Below, piece after piece: positions 36,060 to 46,902 of a stretch of 64,000 nucleotides of DNA (the first letter of the stretch is position 1; every line of letters starts with the position of its first letter). The notes under the pieces were generated by a model. The model did not search any database, had not been told where the DNA came from, and saw nothing but the letters and a program-made list of their open reading frames with translations. A program made the translations under genes and the position numbers. The DNA comes from Synaphobranchus kaupii (taxonomy: Eukaryota; Chordata; Actinopteri; Anguilliformes; Synaphobranchidae). The stretch covers positions 113,508,818-113,572,817 of the forward strand of contig CM056380.1 in the NCBI GenBank assembly GCA_029718625.1, in the 5' to 3' direction.

Positions 36060-39000
36060 CAGTGGTCCCCAGTTCTGTTCCCGGCGATCTACCATTCCTG
36101 TAGGTTTTCTTTTCAACCCTAATTTGGCACACCTGGTTCTACTAATTAGCAGCTCAATCAGATCTCCAGCTGTTGAATGAGGTGTGCTTTGTTAGGGTTG
36201 GAGTGAAAACCTACAGGATGGTAGATCTCTAGCTGTTGAATGAGGTGTGCTTTGTTAGGGTTGGGGTGTAAACCTACAGGATGGTAGATCTCTAGCTGTT
36301 GAATGAGGTGTGCTTTGTTAGGGTTGGGGTGTAAACCTACAGGACGGTAGATCTCTAGCTGTTGAATGAGGTGTGCTTTGTTAGGGTTGGGGTGTAAACC
36401 TACAGGATGGTAGATCTCTAGCTGTTGAATGAGGTGTGCTTTGTTAGGGTTGGGGTGTAAACCTACAGGACGGTAGATCTCTAGCTGTTGAATGAGGTGT
36501 GCTTTGTTAGGGTTGGAGTGAAAACCTACAGGACGGTAGATCTCTAGCTGTTGAATGAGGTGTGCTTTGTTAGGGTTGGGGTGTAAACCTACAGGACGGT
36601 AGATCTCTAGCTGTTGAATGAGGTGTGCTTTGTTAGGGTTGGAGTGAAAACCTACAGGATGGTAGATCTCTAGCTGTTGAATGAGGTGTGCTTTGTTAGG
36701 GTTGGAGTGAAAACCTACAGGATGGTAGATCTCTAGCTGTTGAATGAGGTGTGCTTTGTTAGGGTTGGGGTGTAAACCTACAGGACGGTAGATCTCTAGC
36801 TGTTGAATGAGGTGTGCTTTGTTAGGGTTGGAGTGAAAACCTACAGGACGGTAGATCTCTAGCTGTTGAATGAGGTGTGCTTTGTTAGGGTTGGAGTGAA
36901 AACCTACAGGACGGTAGATCTCTAGCTGTTGAATGAGGTGTGCTTTGTTAGGGTTGGGGTGTAAACCTACAGGACAGTAGATCTCTAGCTGTTGAATGAG
37001 GTGTGCTTTGTTAGGGTTGGGGTGTAAACCTACAGGACGGTAGATCTCTAGCTGTTGAATGAGGTGTGCTTTGTTAGGGTTGGAGTGAAAACCTACAGGA
37101 CGGTAGATCTCTAGCTGTTGAATGAGGTGTGCTTTGTTAGGGTTGGGGTGTAAACCTACAGGACGGTAGATCTCTAGCTGTTGAATGAGGTGTGCTTTGT
37201 TAGGGTTGGGGTGTAAACCTACAGGACGGTAGATCTCTAGCTGTTGAATGAGGTGTGCTTTGTTAGGGTTGGGGTGTAAACCTACAGGACGGTAGATCTC
37301 TAGCTGTTGAATGAGGTGTGCTTTGTTAGGGTTGGAGTGAAAACCTACAGGATGGTAGATCTCTAGCTGTTGAATGAGGTGTGCTTTGTTAGGGTTGGGG
37401 TGTAAACCTACAGGACGGTAGATCTCTAGCTGTTGAATTAGGTGTGCTTTGTTAGGGTTGGAGTGAAAACCTACAGGACGGTAGATCTCTAGCTGTTGAA
37501 TGAGGTGTGCTTTGTTAGGGTTGGAGTGAAAACCTACAGGACGGTAGATCTCTAGCTGTTGAATGAGGTGTGCTTTGTTAGGGTTGGGGTGTAAACCTAC
37601 AGGACAGTAGATCTCTAGCTGTTGAATGAGGTGTGCTTTGTTAGGGTTGGGGTGTAAACCTACAGGACGGTAGATCTCTAGCTGTTGAATGAGGTGTGCT
37701 TTGTTAGGGTTGGAGTGAAAACCTACAGGACGGTAGATCTCTAGCTGTTGAATGAGGTGTGCTTTGTTAGGGTTGGGGTGTAAACCTACAGGACGGTAGA
37801 TCTCTAGCTGTTGAATGAGGTGTGCTTTGTTAGGGTTGGGGTGTAAACCTACAGGACGGTAGATCTCTAGCTGTTGAATGAGGTGTGCTTTGTTAGGGTT
37901 GGGGTGTAAACCTACAGGACGGTAGATCTCTAGCTGTTGAATGAGGTGTGCTTTGTTAGGGTTGGAGTGAAAACCTACAGGATGGTAGATCTCTAGCTGT
38001 TGAATGAGGTGTGCTTTGTTAGGGTTGGGGTGTAAACCTACAGGACGGTAGATCTCTAGCTGTTGAATTAGGTGTGCTTTGTTAGGGTTGGAGTGAAAAC
38101 CTACAGGACGGTAGATCTCTAGCTGTTGAATGAGGTGTGCTTTGTTAGGGTTGGAGTGAAAACCTACAGGACGGTAGATCTCTAGCTGTTGAATGAGTTG
38201 TGCTTTGTTAGGGTTGCGGTGAAAACCTACAGGACGGTAGATCTCTAGCTGTTGAATGAGGTGTGCTTTGTTAGGGTTAGAGTGAAAACCTACAGGACGG
38301 TAGATCTCTAGCTGTTGAATGAGGTGTGCTTTGTTAGGGTTGGAGTGAAAACCTACAGGACGGTAGATCTCTAGCTGTTGAATGAGGTGTGCTTTGTTAG
38401 GGTTGGAGTGAAAACCTACAGGACGGTAGATCTCTAGCTGTTGAATGAGGTGTGCTTTGTTAGGGTTGGGGTGTAAACCTACAGGACGGTAGATCTCTAG
38501 CTGTTGAATGAGGTGTGCTTTGTTAGGGTTGGGGTGTAAACCTACAGGACGGTAGATCTCTAGCTGTTGAATGAGGTGTGCTTTGTTAGGGTTGGAGTGA
38601 AAACCTACAGGACGGTAGATCTCTAGCTGTTGAATGAGGTGTGCTTTGTTAGGGTTGGGGTGTAAACCTACAGGACGGTAGATCTCTAGCTGTTGAATGA
38701 GGTGTGCTTTGTTAGGGTTGGGGTGTAAACCTACAGGACGGTAGATCTCTAGCTGTTGAATGAGGTGTGCTTTGTTAGGGTTGGGGTGTAAACCTACAGG
38801 ACGGTAGATCTCTAGCTGTTGAATGAGGTGTGCTTTGTTAGGGTTGGAGTGAAAACCTACAGGATGGTAGATCTCTAGCTGTTGAATGAGGTGTGCTTTG
38901 TTAGGGTTGGGGTGTAAACCTACAGGACGGTAGATCTCTAGCTGTTGAATTAGGTGTGCTTTGTTAGGGTTGGAGTGAAAACCTACAGGACGGTAGATCT

Positions 39001-40034
39001 CTAGCTGTTGAATGAGGTGTGCTTTGTTAGGGTTGGAGTGAAAACCTACAGGACGGTAGATCTCTAGCTGTTGAATGAGGTGTGCTTTGTTAGGGTTGGG
39101 GTGTAAACCTACAGGACAGTAGATCTCTAGCTGTTGAATGAGGTGTGCTTTGTTAGGGTTGGGGTGTAAACCTACAGGACGGTAGATCTCTAGCTGTTGA
39201 ATGAGGTGTGCTTTGTTAGGGTTGGAGTGAAAACCTACAGGACGGTAGATCTCTAGCTGTTGAATGAGGTGTGCTTTGTTAGGGTTGGGGTGTAAACCTA
39301 CAGGACGGTAGATCTCTAGCTGTTGAATGAGGTGTGCTTTGTTAGGGTTGGGGTGTAAACCTACAGGACGGTAGATCTCTAGCTGTTGAATGAGGTGTGC
39401 TTTGTTAGGGTTGGGGTGTAAACCTACAGGACGGTAGATCTCTAGCTGTTGAATGAGGTGTGCTTTGTTAGGGTTGGAGTGAAAACCTACAGGATGGTAG
39501 ATCTCTAGCTGTTGAATGAGGTGTGCTTTGTTAGGGTTGGGGTGTAAACCTACAGGACGGTAGATCTCTAGCTGTTGAATTAGGTGTGCTTTGTTAGGGT
39601 TGGAGTGAAAACCTACAGGACGGTAGATCTCTAGCTGTTGAATGAGGTGTGCTTTGTTAGGGTTGGAGTGAAAACCTACAGGACGGTAGATCTCTAGCTG
39701 TTGAATGAGTTGTGCTTTGTTAGGGTTGCGGTGAAAACCTACAGGACGGTAGATCTCTAGCTGTTGAATGAGGTGTGCTTTGTTAGGGTTAGAGTGAAAA
39801 CCTACAGGACGGTAGATCTCTAGCTGTTGAATGAGGTGTGCTTTGTTAGGGTTGGAGTGAAAACCTACAGGATGGTAGATCTCTAGCTGTTGAATGAGGT
39901 GTGCTTTGTTAGGGTTGCGGTGAAAACCTACAGGACGGTAGATCTCTAGCTGTTGAATGAGGTGTGCTTTGTTAGGGTTAGAGTGAAAACCTACAGGACG
40001 GTAGATCTCCAGGAACAGGGTTTGGGGACCACTG
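36060..40034. mobile_element. hAT-like palindromic MITE expanded by an internal minisatellite
   Basis: The left end is CAGTGGTCCCCAG and the right end GGGGACCACTG. Inner inverted blocks include GATCTACC with CTGTAGGTTTTC on the left and GAAAACCTACAG with GGTAGATC on the right. The flanking 8-mers GCGTAAAT (36052-36059) and GTGTAAAC (40035-40042) differ only by two C/T transitions, consistent with an aged 8-bp target duplication. Removing 60 of the 61 internal 63-bp units leaves a 195-bp element, a normal MITE size. The CAGTG terminus and 8-bp duplication point to hAT. Confidence 0.85.
36161..40003. repeat. 63-bp minisatellite, exactly 61 units
   Basis: Counting from GATCTC at 36161 to the equivalent GATCTC at 40004 gives 3843 bases, exactly 61 x 63, so the array carries no net indel. 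Units read TAGCTGTTGAATGAGGTGTG ... CTACAGGACGGTAGATCTC. Variants are a GGAGTGA or GGGGTGT core, GACGG, GATGG or GACAG, a GAATTAGG unit, and GAGTTG/GCGGTGA and AGAGTGA units. Each unit also contains TTAGGGTT and an AGATCT site. Variant order shows higher-order blocks (see findings). Confidence 0.97.
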
Positions 40035-40480
40035 GTGTAAACGGTGCCTCCTCCTCCGTGGCTATTTGTGAGACGAGTCTTTCAAGTAATGGCTTTTAAT
40101 GGTGGCAATGATGGTAAAATCTTGTCACATTCACAGCCAGAAATAAAGTATTATATTTACTCTGGACACGTTTTTTATTAGCAGTCCAGTGTAAACTACT
40201 TGACTTTAGGCTCTTGCTTGTGCTGCGTTTTCACCAGCCTCCGGTGCAATGCTGAGAGACTCAGCTGAGAGTTTTCATAGACTGGGAACGATTTCCCCGT
40301 ACATCTCAAGCCAAACAGAAGGAAGGTCGCCCAGACCCGGAGCCTTAACATACACTGCATATTTTAGTAATTTTTTGTGAACAAATCGTGTTTCTCTGCA
40401 TAAGGGGTATCAGGGTTCATTACCAGAGGATTGCTGATGCAAGTTGCTACTAATATATGCTTTAGCTAAAGAACAGCTCT

Positions 40481-40660
40481 GGGGCATATTTCACAAAGCT
40501 GGATTAAGGAGTTAGCCGGCTAACTTTTGGAAATATTTTTGAAGTAACCCAGGCTCTCATCTAATCGGATCCCATCAAATTCAATATATTTGGTTATCCG
40601 ACTTAACTCCTTAATTAAGTTATGCGACTACCTCTTTAATCCCGCTACGTGAAATACCCC
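40481..40660. mobile_element. Palindromic MITE with TCT target duplication
   Basis: 180 bp. The left end GGGGCATATTTCACAAAGC and the right end GCTACGTGAAATACCCC are inverted copies, with inner GGATTAAGGAGTTAG and TTAACTCCTTAATTAAG. TCT flanks both sides (40478-40480, 40661-40663). Non-coding. Confidence 0.8.
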
Positions 40661-41409
40661 TCTGCTCTGGTTTGAATTAGTAAGAGTATATATGCACACT
40701 TCTATCTTCAGAGGCACCTGCTATCAAATAGAATGGACTAGAATATAATGACCTCATTTTCCACATGGAAGTAGAAATTTTTCTTTGGCTTCACCTAAAT
40801 CAAAACAATAAACAATTCGTAATGTGCTTACATGCGAGCAATCATACAGACCTACATAGTGTAATTGTACAATAGACTCGGTCAATGGAAAACAGATTCT
40901 ATGGGCCGGAATGAATGAATATTGAAAGAATATTGGCTGCAACATGTCATTGGGGCTGTGTGCTTGCCTTCCGCAAAGGGCATTGCCACCCTGGAAGCAA
41001 GTCATCAACCCCATACGTCCAGTAAAAAAAGGTGAATTTGGCCCCCTTTATATCGCTAAAAGGTCTTTTAAAGCCAAGAGTTTGTAAAATAGGTTATTAA
41101 TGAATATGAAAATGGGCACAGCACTGTCAGGAGATACTCCGAGGCAACGATAACGGGAAGTTGATTAGTCAAGTCATTAGTCCCACATTAATGGGGGCGA
41201 TAACGCGAATCCCGCCGGAGTGTGTCCCGCTTCGTCTCCCTCCCGTACAACAAAGCCTATTACCAGTGCCCTGGTTTACTTCCTTATTTTTAGCAGTGTG
41301 TCACAAAAGCTCCTGGAGCTGACGGCCTGCTATCCCTCCCATCTCAAGGACCCGTTTTATGTGTTAGGTTAAGGTGGTGAATTAAAAAAATTAAAAACAG
41401 TGTAAAATC
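40661..41409 (+). other. Intronic sequence, nothing recognised
   Basis: No exon or repeat boundary is seen. A short A-rich tract lies at about 41383-41398. Confidence 0.4.
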
Positions 41410-41880
41410 ACTTAACAGGTGTCGGGGCCACCGGTGGCCAGTACGGCCTGCGTGTGCCATGGTGTTGAGTATTCCGACATCCGGAATTCCGCTGGAGGAA
41501 TACGACACCACTGCTTCAGGCGCGAGTAAATAAACCCGTGCTTTGGTGATGTGAAGTGGGGGAACACCACCTCGGGCATCGTTCCGGAATGTTCCATAAG
41601 TGCTCGATTGGGTTCAGGTCTGGTCGCTGGGAAGGCCATGCCACACGGAGACAGCTATTTGCGTTCTGTGGATGGGGGCGTTATCATCGTGAAAGACATA
41701 TCTTGACATATCATATCTGGGCAGGAAGTAAATTCTTTAACATGGTGTTAAAATTATGTCTCCGTACTATTAACTAAAAATTGACATTGACCTTGCCTAC
41801 GTGCTTGATCGCACCCAAACCGTGCCATGGAAAATTAGGCCCACACCATCACGGGACCACCAGAGCCCTTCAAATGCTGG
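41410..41880 (-). pseudogene. Decayed Tc1-like transposase fragment
   Basis: On the minus strand, pieces of a DD34E transposase appear in order but in different frames. A GGPVMVW-type block lies at about 41868-41837 and is followed by a stop. The second catalytic aspartate block FHDDNAPIHR is at about 41697-41668, and RPDLNPIEHLW with the third catalytic residue at about 41623-41590. The spacing between the last two is about nine residues short of the family's 34, so there is an internal deletion plus frameshifts. No terminal repeats were matched. It is a different, older element than the one at 42779-44308. Confidence 0.75.
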
Positions 41881-42778
41881 AACGCTGTCGTTTTTTTTGC
41901 ATTCTAAGGAAGGGTGGCATGCTTTGCTGATGCATTCTGGGAGTCGTAGTGCATCTCCAGTGCAGGTAGCTGGAGAGGGCCTCTCTGTCTGCTCTCCAAG
42001 CCCTGGGAGATGGCAGCCTGATGTAAGAAATACGATAAGCTCCAAATTGCTTCCTGGTGGTGTATGCATTTATTAAGTGGCCCCAGTGAAAGCAATCGCC
42101 ACATATACAGACGCCTTTATGGAGTTGATATATTGGGTACAGATCAAATTACCGGCTCTCAGTCTCTCCAATATTAAATCGCTTTGAAAAGGGCTGGCCA
42201 GGTCCCTAAAGCCAGGATACTGCTGGACCTGCAAATATGCAAATTTCCTGCACATTTAAAAAGTTTGTACATATTGCATGTTGATACTGGCAAATACTGT
42301 ATATGGTAGTGAAACTCTCTTAGACAGACACAAAAAAACATTCTAGGGAGTGAAAAAGGATAGTTTTTACAGAAATATGTTGCTCCCAAGGTGTGTAACA
42401 ATTATTACAAACCCCAATTCCAAAAAAGTTGGGACAGTATGTAAAATGCACATAAAAGCAGAAATCAGTGATTTGTAAATTTTCTTTTACATATGTTTAA
42501 TTGAAAACGATATTTAATGTTTTACCTTATCAACTCTATTGATTTTTGTACGCTAATCCCGAATTTGATGCCTGCAACACATTCCAAAAAAGTTGGGACT
42601 GGGGCAAAAAAAAAAAGAAGGATTTAAAAGGATATCAAAAGACTCTTGATAGTGACTTGAGTGTTTTTTGATATCCTTTTATAGCATCACCTGTTTACCT
42701 GTGGAATGTTCCAAACAGGTGTTTTTTTCCAACTTTTTTGGAACATGTTGCAGGCATCAAATTCAGAATTTGCATATA

Positions 42779-44308
42779 CACTACTCACAAAAAGTTAGGG
42801 ATATTTGGCTTTCGGGTGAAATTTATGGAAAATGTAAGTTCACGCTACAGTGATATTATACGTATCATGAAAGTAGGGCATTTAAGTAGAAGCATGCAAT
42901 GGTGATTTCCTCATCTCAAACAATTTATTGAAACAAAAGCCAACAACAGTGGTGGGTATACCACAACAAAAATGTCAATGTCTCAATAACTTGTCATGTG
43001 CCCTTGAGCATCAATTACAGCTTGACAACGACGTCTCATGCTGTTCACAAGTCGACTTATTGTCTGCTGAGGCATGGCATCCCACTCTTCTTGAAGGGCG
43101 GCCCTCAGGTCATTGAGGTTCTGGGGTACAGAGTTACGAGCCTCTACACGGTGAGTCAGCTGATCCCATAGGTTTTCTATGGGATTCAGGTCTGGAGAAA
43201 GTGCAGGCCACTCCATTTGAGGTACCCAGTCTCCAGCAGCCTTTCCCTAATGATGCGACCTCGATGAGCTGGAGCATTGTCGTCCATGAAGATGAAATTA
43301 GGCCTGTGTTGTTCATGCAGGGGCACAATGACTGGATTAATGATGTTATTCAGGTAGTATGGGCTTGTCACTGTACCATTCACAAAGTGTAGGGCAGTTC
43401 TGTATTGACTAGACACACCTGCCCACACTGTAACACCGCCACCACCAAAGGGTCGTCTGGTGACAACAGTGGCTGATGCATAGCGCTCTCCTTGACGTCT
43501 CCAACATCGTTGGCGGCCATCATTTCTGCTCAACGTGAATCGACTTTCATCAGAGAACAGCACTGAGGCCCACTGGTCCCTCGTCCAGCGTAAATGCTCC
43601 CTGGCCCATGCAAGACGATGACGCCTGTGCCTGGTGGTGTGGTCAGGTACCCTTGCAGGTCGTCTAGCACGCAGACCACGCTGATCTAAACGGTTTCGAA
43701 TGGTCTGACGTGACACTTGGGTGCCTCTCACCTCCCTTAAATGTGCCTGGAGTTGAGTGGCATTCATCATCCGGTTCCGCAGGGCACTGTTCACAATGAA
43801 GCGGTCATCAGTGTGGGATGTGGCCAAAGGACGTCCACTTCTATGCCTTTCTGTGACTCTTCCAGTCTCTCTGTATCTCTGTTGCAACCTGCTGATGACA
43901 CTCTGTGACACTCTAAGCTCAGTGGCCACTTCCCTCTGAGAACATCCTGTTTGAAGCCTCGCAATGGCGAGGTACTGTTGATCAATTGTTAGGTGTCGTC
44001 TTGGTCTCATGATGTCAAAATGTGAACAGCATGATGAAGAGGACTGTTTAAATACCAATTCTAATTGAACCAGGAAATTTATTGGTCGATTCATGGATCA
44101 AACACCTGTTGTGAATTTTGCCGTTCAGCTCCTTGTTAGAGAACAGCAAGTTGTGCAAAAAGTACTGAAACATTGAATAGTTGGACATGTGCATTCAAAA
44201 GTTTAGAGAAGGTCAAATTAATTTCACCTGTAAAGGTTATAGTGCATTTTAGGTTCATCCTGAAATTTCACCCGAAAGCCGAATATCCCTAACTTTTTGT
44301 GAGTAGTG
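42779..44308 (-). mobile_element. Tc1-like transposon, 1530 bp, nearly intact
   Basis: The terminal inverted repeats are 46 bp with one mismatch (42779-42824 and 44263-44308), starting CACTACTCACAAAAAGTTAG. TA flanks both sides (42777-42778, 44309-44310). It contains a single transposase gene on the minus strand with one frameshift. It sits inside the right arm of the palindromic MITE at 42408-44465. Confidence 0.95.
42983..44010 (-). pseudogene. Tc1-like DD34E transposase, one frameshift
   Basis: Cut-and-paste transposase. With the start at 44010 (MRPRRHLT) and the stop at 42983, and one missing base allowed, it encodes 342 residues, the usual Tc1 length. Residues 1-110 form the paired-type helix-turn-helix DNA-binding region ([18 protein letters not shown]). 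The catalytic residues are D154 (SDESRF), D244 ([11 protein letters not shown]) and E279 (SPDLNPIE), with exactly 34 residues between the last two. The frame breaks at the CCC run 43225-43227, one base short, after residue 262, so the third catalytic residue is out of frame. No other stop interrupts it. A more upstream in-frame ATG at 44094 exists but adds residues not typical of the family. Confidence 0.93.
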
Positions 44309-45457
44309 TATATACAAAAATAAATAAAGTTGATAAGCTGAAACATTAAATATCTTTTCTTTGTACTGTTTTAAATTAAATATATGTAAAAGAATTTCAA
44401 ATCACTGCTTTCTGCTTTTATATGTATTTTACATACTGTCCCAACTTTTTTGGAATTGGAGTTTGTATATATATTAGGATTATTAGATATATTTATTAGA
44501 TATATTTCCATATATACCTATTATTATCCCCTTGTATCATGCGAGTTGTGCTAACTGTAGACATCATATGGACTCTGATGCAATTACATAAGGGCGCTTG
44601 GCCTTTTTGCCTGTACGTTTGAGTTTGGTGTGTACACACTTTAGGAGCAATGTACGTCCGTGTGCAAACTCCTTTCTCATTTCATTTTCTCCTTTCAGGA
44701 CCCGATGATATAGTTTTTGGATGTGTGTGTATTCCTTTTCATGTAACATTTTCTAGGAAGTAAAATTTTACTGTAGTTTATTGTTGCACTGTGTACATCG
44801 AGACAGCTACGCTCTACATTTTTACCGTTTTTTAAGCATGGAGATGTTTCCCGAGCGAAGTGGCTACACTTTAAGGATTTTTTTTTTTTTTTTCACTGTG
44901 GAAATAAATCTTGGTCATCTTGGCCAGAGAATAGCATCTTTACAGAGTGAAAGAGGACAATAGAAAAGAATAGAATCTAACTTTATTGTCCAACGAAGGG
45001 TTGTAAAATTGACTTTGGCCTTGAAAAACACAGAGGTACAACATATTCAGTTGCATTCCACAATACGTGGATTTAGCACACAAATACATAGACCAAACAC
45101 TCAAAATACCATAGAGGTCACCTAGCCTTTGTGGTATTTTGCGTGTTTGGCAAGCAAGCCGGACGAAAGTCTGAGACGGCTACTGCGTTGAGAATCTCAG
45201 CAAATCCCATTGTTGGGATTGTGACTCACTGACTACAGTTAAGTTCTTACATTACTTCAGTAGGACCTCAGCAAGGCACTGGAGAGCATAACTACAGACC
45301 TCCGCTTGATAAATAATTTAAATGATGTTAAGGCAAGGGAACGTTCGTTTTGCTTAGCGACTTTAGCACGCAGTCCATTCCAAAAGGCTTAGTTAGAACA
45401 GTGGCAGTTCATCGGAGACGACGATGCATTTTACAAGGCCCCAAACTCAGAGGAGGG

Positions 45458-45553
45458 GAAAGCAGCCTGCTCCAGGTGGCTGGGCAGAACAGCGAGGTTT
45501 GGAGGGAAAGTAGCTTGCTCCCGGTCGCCGGGCAGAACAGCGAGGTTCGGAGG
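45458..45553. repeat. 48-bp tandem duplication
   Basis: Two adjacent 48-bp copies (45458-45505 and 45506-45553) sharing GGGCAGAACAGCGAGGTT, with a few substitutions. Confidence 0.8.
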
Positions 45554-45672
45554 GCTGCTTGGGGGAATTCCTCCGTACAATTAAACCCCTCCCTCACTTT
45601 TTCCTTTCCTGGAGAAAAGCCCTTAAAGCCCTCCCCCAATCCCAAGGGGCCCCTGGAAGGGGAGATAAATAA

Positions 45673-45695
45673 TCTCTCTCTCTCTCTCTCTCTCT
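45673..45695. repeat. (CT)n microsatellite
   Basis: Pure CT tract within a pyrimidine-rich stretch that continues to about 45780. Confidence 0.9.
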
Positions 45696-46597
45696 TTCTA
45701 CTTTTCATTCACTCTTTCTTCACATTTCTCTGCCTTTGTCTTCCTGCTTTACACCTCTTTCTCTCTCTCTGGCATGTTATAACTCTCTTTTCCTGATCAT
45801 TTGTGTGGTCTGCTGTGTGGCCTGTTGTGTTCTCTGCCTCTGGCCTCCCTGTGCCGTCTTACTGCTTCCACAATAAATATAACGTAGTATGTAATAATAT
45901 ATCTATAATGCATAATTGGTATTTTCATAGAATGCAATAGCAAGAAAGATGGTGGGAATGTGATTTCTACACACATTTCAGGCTGTGGGGCTTCAATAGT
46001 AAATCGGCATGTTTGGTGACATCCGCGTTTGGCAAAGCGATGCTTACTGTACCTCCTTGGCCTTTGGCTGTTCACCTGCAGTAGTTGTTTGACACTGCAG
46101 TTAACCAGGAAGTGGAGTATGTGTCTAATAATACACTTGTATGGAATGGAAGCTGTGTGTGCCTCCCTGTACCCTCTCTATCACCTTTCAACCCCCCCCC
46201 CCCCCTCTTTCTGATGTGAAATGTGATCTCCCGCCTCTGTTAAAGCAAGCCCGGTGCCATGGAAACAGGCCTGGACCATTTTTCGAAGTGTGTAAAGTAA
46301 TAACAAGTTTACTCTTTGGAAGATAAACACTGTCTGTCCTGGGGGATCTCAAACACGTTAAAATGGAAAAGGGCTCGCGCGCTTGTTAAAGCTGATCGAT
46401 GACACGGCGCCCGCAAATTTTACAGATGATATATCGCCGATGGGCGCTGTGTAAATCTCGCCACTCGGCTACGCTAAGAGCAAGGAGACCATATAAAGGC
46501 AAGACATAGGCGTTTATGGTGAGGGGATCCTTTTCAGCTTCTCCCTGTAATGGAGAACAGAGCTATACCTTAACTGGAGGGGAGGTGATGTAAGGAT

Positions 46598-46902
46598 CAT
46601 AGATATAGAACCATAGATGTGACATACTGTATGTCATAGTTAATGGCACAATTTTTGAGAACATACCCAGGTAAAATGGTGACCAGTAAGCACAGTTTTA
46701 TATCTATGAGCCAATCATCAGCTATCTGGCTTCTGAGATCCGATTATGACATCACAGTGGGTTAGAAAGTACATGACACTTTTGCCATAGGTTCCTATTA
46801 TCGTTGTACCCAGGTAAGATGGCTGCCAAATTGTTCCATTTCATGTGACATATCATGTAATTACATTACATGATATGTCACATCTATGGTTCTATATCTA
46901 TG
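46598..46902. mobile_element. hAT-like MITE with perfect terminal repeats and target duplication
   Basis: 305 bp. The terminal inverted repeats (46598-46625 and 46875-46902) are identical over 28 bases, beginning CATAGATATAGAACC. They are flanked by a perfect 8-bp duplication GTAAGGAT (46590-46597 and 46903-46910). A second perfect 16-bp inverted repeat (46845-46860 and 46866-46881) overlaps the right terminus. No coding capacity. Confidence 0.92.

Larger units (their letters stand above)
42408..44465. mobile_element. Palindromic mariner/Tc1-type MITE, interrupted by a Tc1-like element
   Basis: The ends CAAACCCCAATTCC and GGAATTGGAGTTTG are flanked by TA (42406-42407, 44466-44467). The inverted arms are long, roughly 200 bases each, including ACAGTATGTAAAAT and GATGCCTGCAAC blocks, at about 85-90% identity by eye. 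Subtracting the inserted element and one TA leaves about 526 bp. Non-coding. The TA duplication indicates Tc1/mariner mobilisation. Confidence 0.85.
44466..46597 (+). other. Intronic sequence with small repeats
   Basis: No exon recognised. It contains a possible LINE/SINE tail at 44957-45100 (AATAGAATCTAACTTTATTG then TTTGGCCTTG), a 48-bp tandem duplication, a CT tract at 45673-45695 and a 14-C run at 46192-46205. Confidence 0.4.

Noticed and set aside
36161..40003. CRISPR-like array
   Set aside because: The 63-bp repeat is contiguous with no unique spacers, and the setting is a vertebrate intron.
36161..40003. Interstitial telomere repeat
   Set aside because: Only one TTAGGG per 63-bp unit; it is part of the MITE sequence, not a telomere array.
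45350..45796. 148-codon open frame
   Set aside because: Contains a 48-bp tandem duplication and a CT tract; no recognisable protein.
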